64,000 bases of DNA from Symbiodinium sp. CCMP2592 (taxonomy: Eukaryota > Sar > Dinophyceae > Suessiales > Symbiodiniaceae): contig CAJNDT010003246.1 of the NCBI GenBank assembly GCA_905221615.1, positions 84,501-148,500 on the forward strand, given 5' to 3'. Both the position numbers and the translations under genes were made by a program. A model generated the notes under the pieces. The model searched no databases, was not told where the DNA came from, and saw only the letters and a list, made by a program, of their open reading frames with translations. Positions 61,520 to 64,000 of this stretch are shown piece by piece; position 1 is the first letter of the stretch; every line of letters starts with the position of its first letter.

Positions 61520-62590
61520 CAGGAGCACCGCCCCGTCCACAGCCCGGAGCTCCTTCAAAGCTGCAGGATCCGAGGCTCCAAGTGGGGGCTTTTGGCACCT
61601 CGCAGAAGGAAGGGCTTTAGGGCTTTGGGCTGAGTTTAGGGCTTTAGGGCTTAGGGCTTTGAGTTTAGGGTTTAGGGCTTTGGGTTTCGGCTTCCGGGTT
61701 TCGAGTTTCGAGTTTCGGGTTTCGGGTGTAGAGGGAGGTTACGGAGTATAGGGTTGAACAGTTGGGTTGGGGGCTTTTTCCGAGGTGTCTCGTACCTGTA
61801 GCATTCGGGAGTCAGGTGGTCGAGGTCTAGGTGTTACTTATGCTTGGGGCTCCGGGCAAGGGGTTTCTACCAAGTAGTCATATGATTCCGAGATAGTTCC
61901 TTTGCGAGTGTGGTGCAGACTGCATATTTGGCGGCTTCGGCATCCACATGGTGCCGGTTCCCGTGGTTTAACCATGACAATATGACATTGGGGTTACAAA
62001 CCGTGATACCCCAAGGCTCCTTATGCCCGAAAGACTAAACCCAAGCGCAATGTCGGAAGGTGATGTATATCCTGCACTACTTGAATTACCCTAGACCATG
62101 GGCATCATGGTATATTCCTTATATGGGCAATGCAGGATTTATATCATCCACAGAATCTCGGAAGGTGATAAATCCGTCCTTCGCGGGTGCAGGCGTGCAA
62201 GGCCAGCAAGGCGAACCTGAGAGGAGTTTAGGGTTGTTGCTCCCGGGTTCTTAGTAGATGGGGGAATGTACCCCCATTAAGGGCCCCTAGTCCCTAGACT
62301 TCAGGGGTTTAGCGTTTAGGGGTTTAGGGTTGTTGCTCCATGGTTCTTAGCAGGGAATGGGGGCATGGATCCCTATGACAGCTCTTTAAGGTCCCTGTAA
62401 GTAGAGCCTCTATATCTAACCCATTCCCCCATTGCCGACTGGAGCCAGGGAGCTTGGGGCTTGCAGTTTAGAGGGGTTTAGAGTTTTGGGTTTAGGGATT
62501 TAGGGTGTAGGGGTTTAGGGGCTTAGGGTTTAGGGGTTTCGGGTTTAGGCGTTTAGGGTCTTAGGGTTTAGAGTTGAGGGTTCAGCTTTG
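61520..62590. other. Telomere-word-rich DNA, no gene seen
   Basis: TTTAGGG/TTTCGGG words at 61612-61730 and 62462-62580. Between them lie two related blocks (62225-62270 and 62326-62370: GTTGTTGCTCC...GGTTCTTAG) and short foldback-like stretches. Confidence 0.45.
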
Positions 62591-62599
62591 GGGGCGCAG

Positions 62600-63390
62600 G
62601 GAACACTCAGAGAATAGTACTGCTAATTACTTATCTTCGGAATTCACTATTCCTGCGCCTTGAACTTCATCCGAATCGAAGGTACGTCTGCATATCCCTC
62701 TCTTGATTCTGTCGTTGGAGTGTTGGGATGCCCAAGCCACAGCTCTAATTCTCGTTCTTGGCAGCTGAAAATCGGGGTTCCTTCTCGTGACTAGTGTGCT
62801 GAACAGAGCAAGATTTCTTCTCAAGAGATGCCTTAAAGCACGCAGGCACTCTAAAGCCTACACTACGGCCCTGAACCTTAAAACCTCAATCGAAAGCACC
62901 CCCGGCCTCCTTCTAAACCCGGGATCTTCAACCTAGCTCCGAACCCTGAACTAAGCCGTAAAACCTAGACCTTAAAGCCTAAACCTTAAGGCCCAAACCC
63001 TACAGCCTAAACCCTAAAGCCCTTATCGAACCTCCGAGCTCCATGGAGCCTTGAGCTCCCCCGAAGTTCCCGCGTCCCACCTCTCTCGACCTCCGAAAGG
63101 CTCACTACGAACGAAGGCGTTGGAGCAGAGGGGCGCGAGTTGAGTCCGAGATCTGCTGCGCCGTACTGACAGTAGTGTTTTCGAGAGTTTCGGGCCTTCG
63201 GGAGTGCAGATCTGCATCAAAAACCCCAAACCCCTAAACCCTAAAACCATTTAAAACCGAATCAGTCCCGAAAGCCCGGGTAGTTCGAGGTCTGAGGGCT
63301 CGAGAATTTCAGGGCGAAGTTTGCTTGAAATACATCGCCCGTGGATTTCAGGCCGACGCCCCGCCCCCAATTCGCTCGAAGCCCTGAATC
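62600..63390. other. Mostly unique DNA, weak minus-strand frames
   Basis: Minus-strand frames at 62627-62824 and 63023-63250 have ordinary composition but no family or paired splice support. CCCTAAA words at 62960-63020. Confidence 0.35.
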
Positions 63391-63586
63391 TACTTGGAGG
63401 TTCATGGGTAGTTATAAGGGTTCATTTCAGGGGATCTCTAGGGATTCTATAAAGGTATAAGATTTAGGGCCTATCTTGGAGGTTCATGGGTAGTTATAAG
63501 TGGGGTTATAAGTAGGGTAGCTATACTTATAAGTCATATACCGGGACTTCTAACCCTACTTGTATCTACCCAGGAACCTCCAAGTA
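63391..63586. mobile_element. Foldback element, family B, plus a solo end
   Basis: A solo left end (63391-63420, TACTTGGAGGTTCATGGGTA) is followed 55 bp later by a full element (63473-63586) with the same ends and complement CTACCCAGGAACCTCCAAG. Confidence 0.7.
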
Positions 63587-63589
63587 GGT

Positions 63590-64000
63590 AAACCCAACTT
63601 TAGAGATAAGCTTGAGGTCAGGGTTCAGGGTTTGTCTGCCGCAAGAGAGCCCCAGTGCACGTGGGCAGAAATCATGCCTGCTTTCCACGAAAGATGGGTG
63701 CTGGAAATCCGAGAAAAAAGTGGGGTGGGAGTGGGGAGGCGACGCAAGCCTTGCAAAGGACTTCTCTTACACACCGCTAACTTCAGTCCCATAAACACCT
63801 CGAACCTTTAACCCCCGAGCCTGTACCAAAGCTCCCGAAGCCGGTTTCGAGTTTAATTAGGGAGACCATGGACCCTAAACCCCGAACCCCAACCAGCATA
63901 CTTTAAGTTCCCGTTCGTTTCTTGCAGCTTTTCGCACCAACAGATCTCCAGCTTCCTAAACTCCCGAACTGAACACTCCGAACCTTAGAAAGTGGAACCC
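63590..64000. other. Right edge of window
   Basis: A + strand frame (63612-63794) and scattered CCCTAAA words; nothing supported as a gene. Confidence 0.35.

Overview
This window reads as nuclear DNA of a dinoflagellate, probably a Symbiodiniaceae-type alga. The call rests on four things: exon ends that keep frame only with GA or GC splice donors and AG|G acceptors; very many short TTTAGGG/CCCTAAA blocks in both orientations; tandem, same-strand gene copies; and a protein family (W-F-V-S-H-A-W ... W-V-C-A-Y-A-N-N-Q-H ... R-I-L-N-S-I-A) that I know only from dinoflagellate predictions. No rRNA, tRNA, CRISPR array or bacterial operon was recognised.

Region 1 (1-32.2 kb) is a head-to-tail array of one large gene. 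The window opens inside the 3' end of copy 1 (3-1490). Copy 2 runs from about 5.2 to 17.15 kb and copy 3 from about 21.0 to 31.45 kb. Successive stop codons lie 15,660 and 14,299 bp apart. Each complete copy has some twenty or more exons that can be matched between copies. In order they encode a possible N-terminal signal anchor, a hydrophobic segment, the SHAW/ANNQH domain, a long exon ending in LRR-like strands, several further hydrophobic segments and, in one large last exon, a membrane segment followed by 24-residue leucine-rich repeats and a Cys-rich cap. The LRRs are nearly identical at DNA level (72-75 bp) and differ in number: at least 19 in copy 1, 19 in copy 2, 6 in copy 3. The introns differ by a 158-bp higher-order satellite, foldback insertions and TTTAGGG insertions.

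Region 2 (32.2-53.4 kb) is repeat-rich: TTTAGGG/CCCTAAA clusters, several families of 80-150 bp foldback (MITE-like) elements, microsatellites and a 29-bp minisatellite. Scattered through 40.1-48.2 kb on the + strand are at least eight tiny exons of 27-72 bp. All are phase 0 and rich in Lys, Glu and Ala, and most are followed by GC donors. Together they look like one coiled-coil protein gene with introns up to about 2.5 kb.

Region 3 (53.4-64 kb) begins with a repeat-poor island (53.4-56.9 kb) holding several open frames of unknown function. A degenerate trinucleotide tract and a pure (AGT)n run of about 300 bp follow. A candidate minus-strand membrane-protein gene lies near 59.6-60.5 kb, and TTTAGGG-rich DNA continues to the end.

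How the genes may work together is inference. The array looks like a family of receptor-like membrane proteins joining a SHAW-type domain to an LRR region that changes by unequal exchange at 72-bp repeats.
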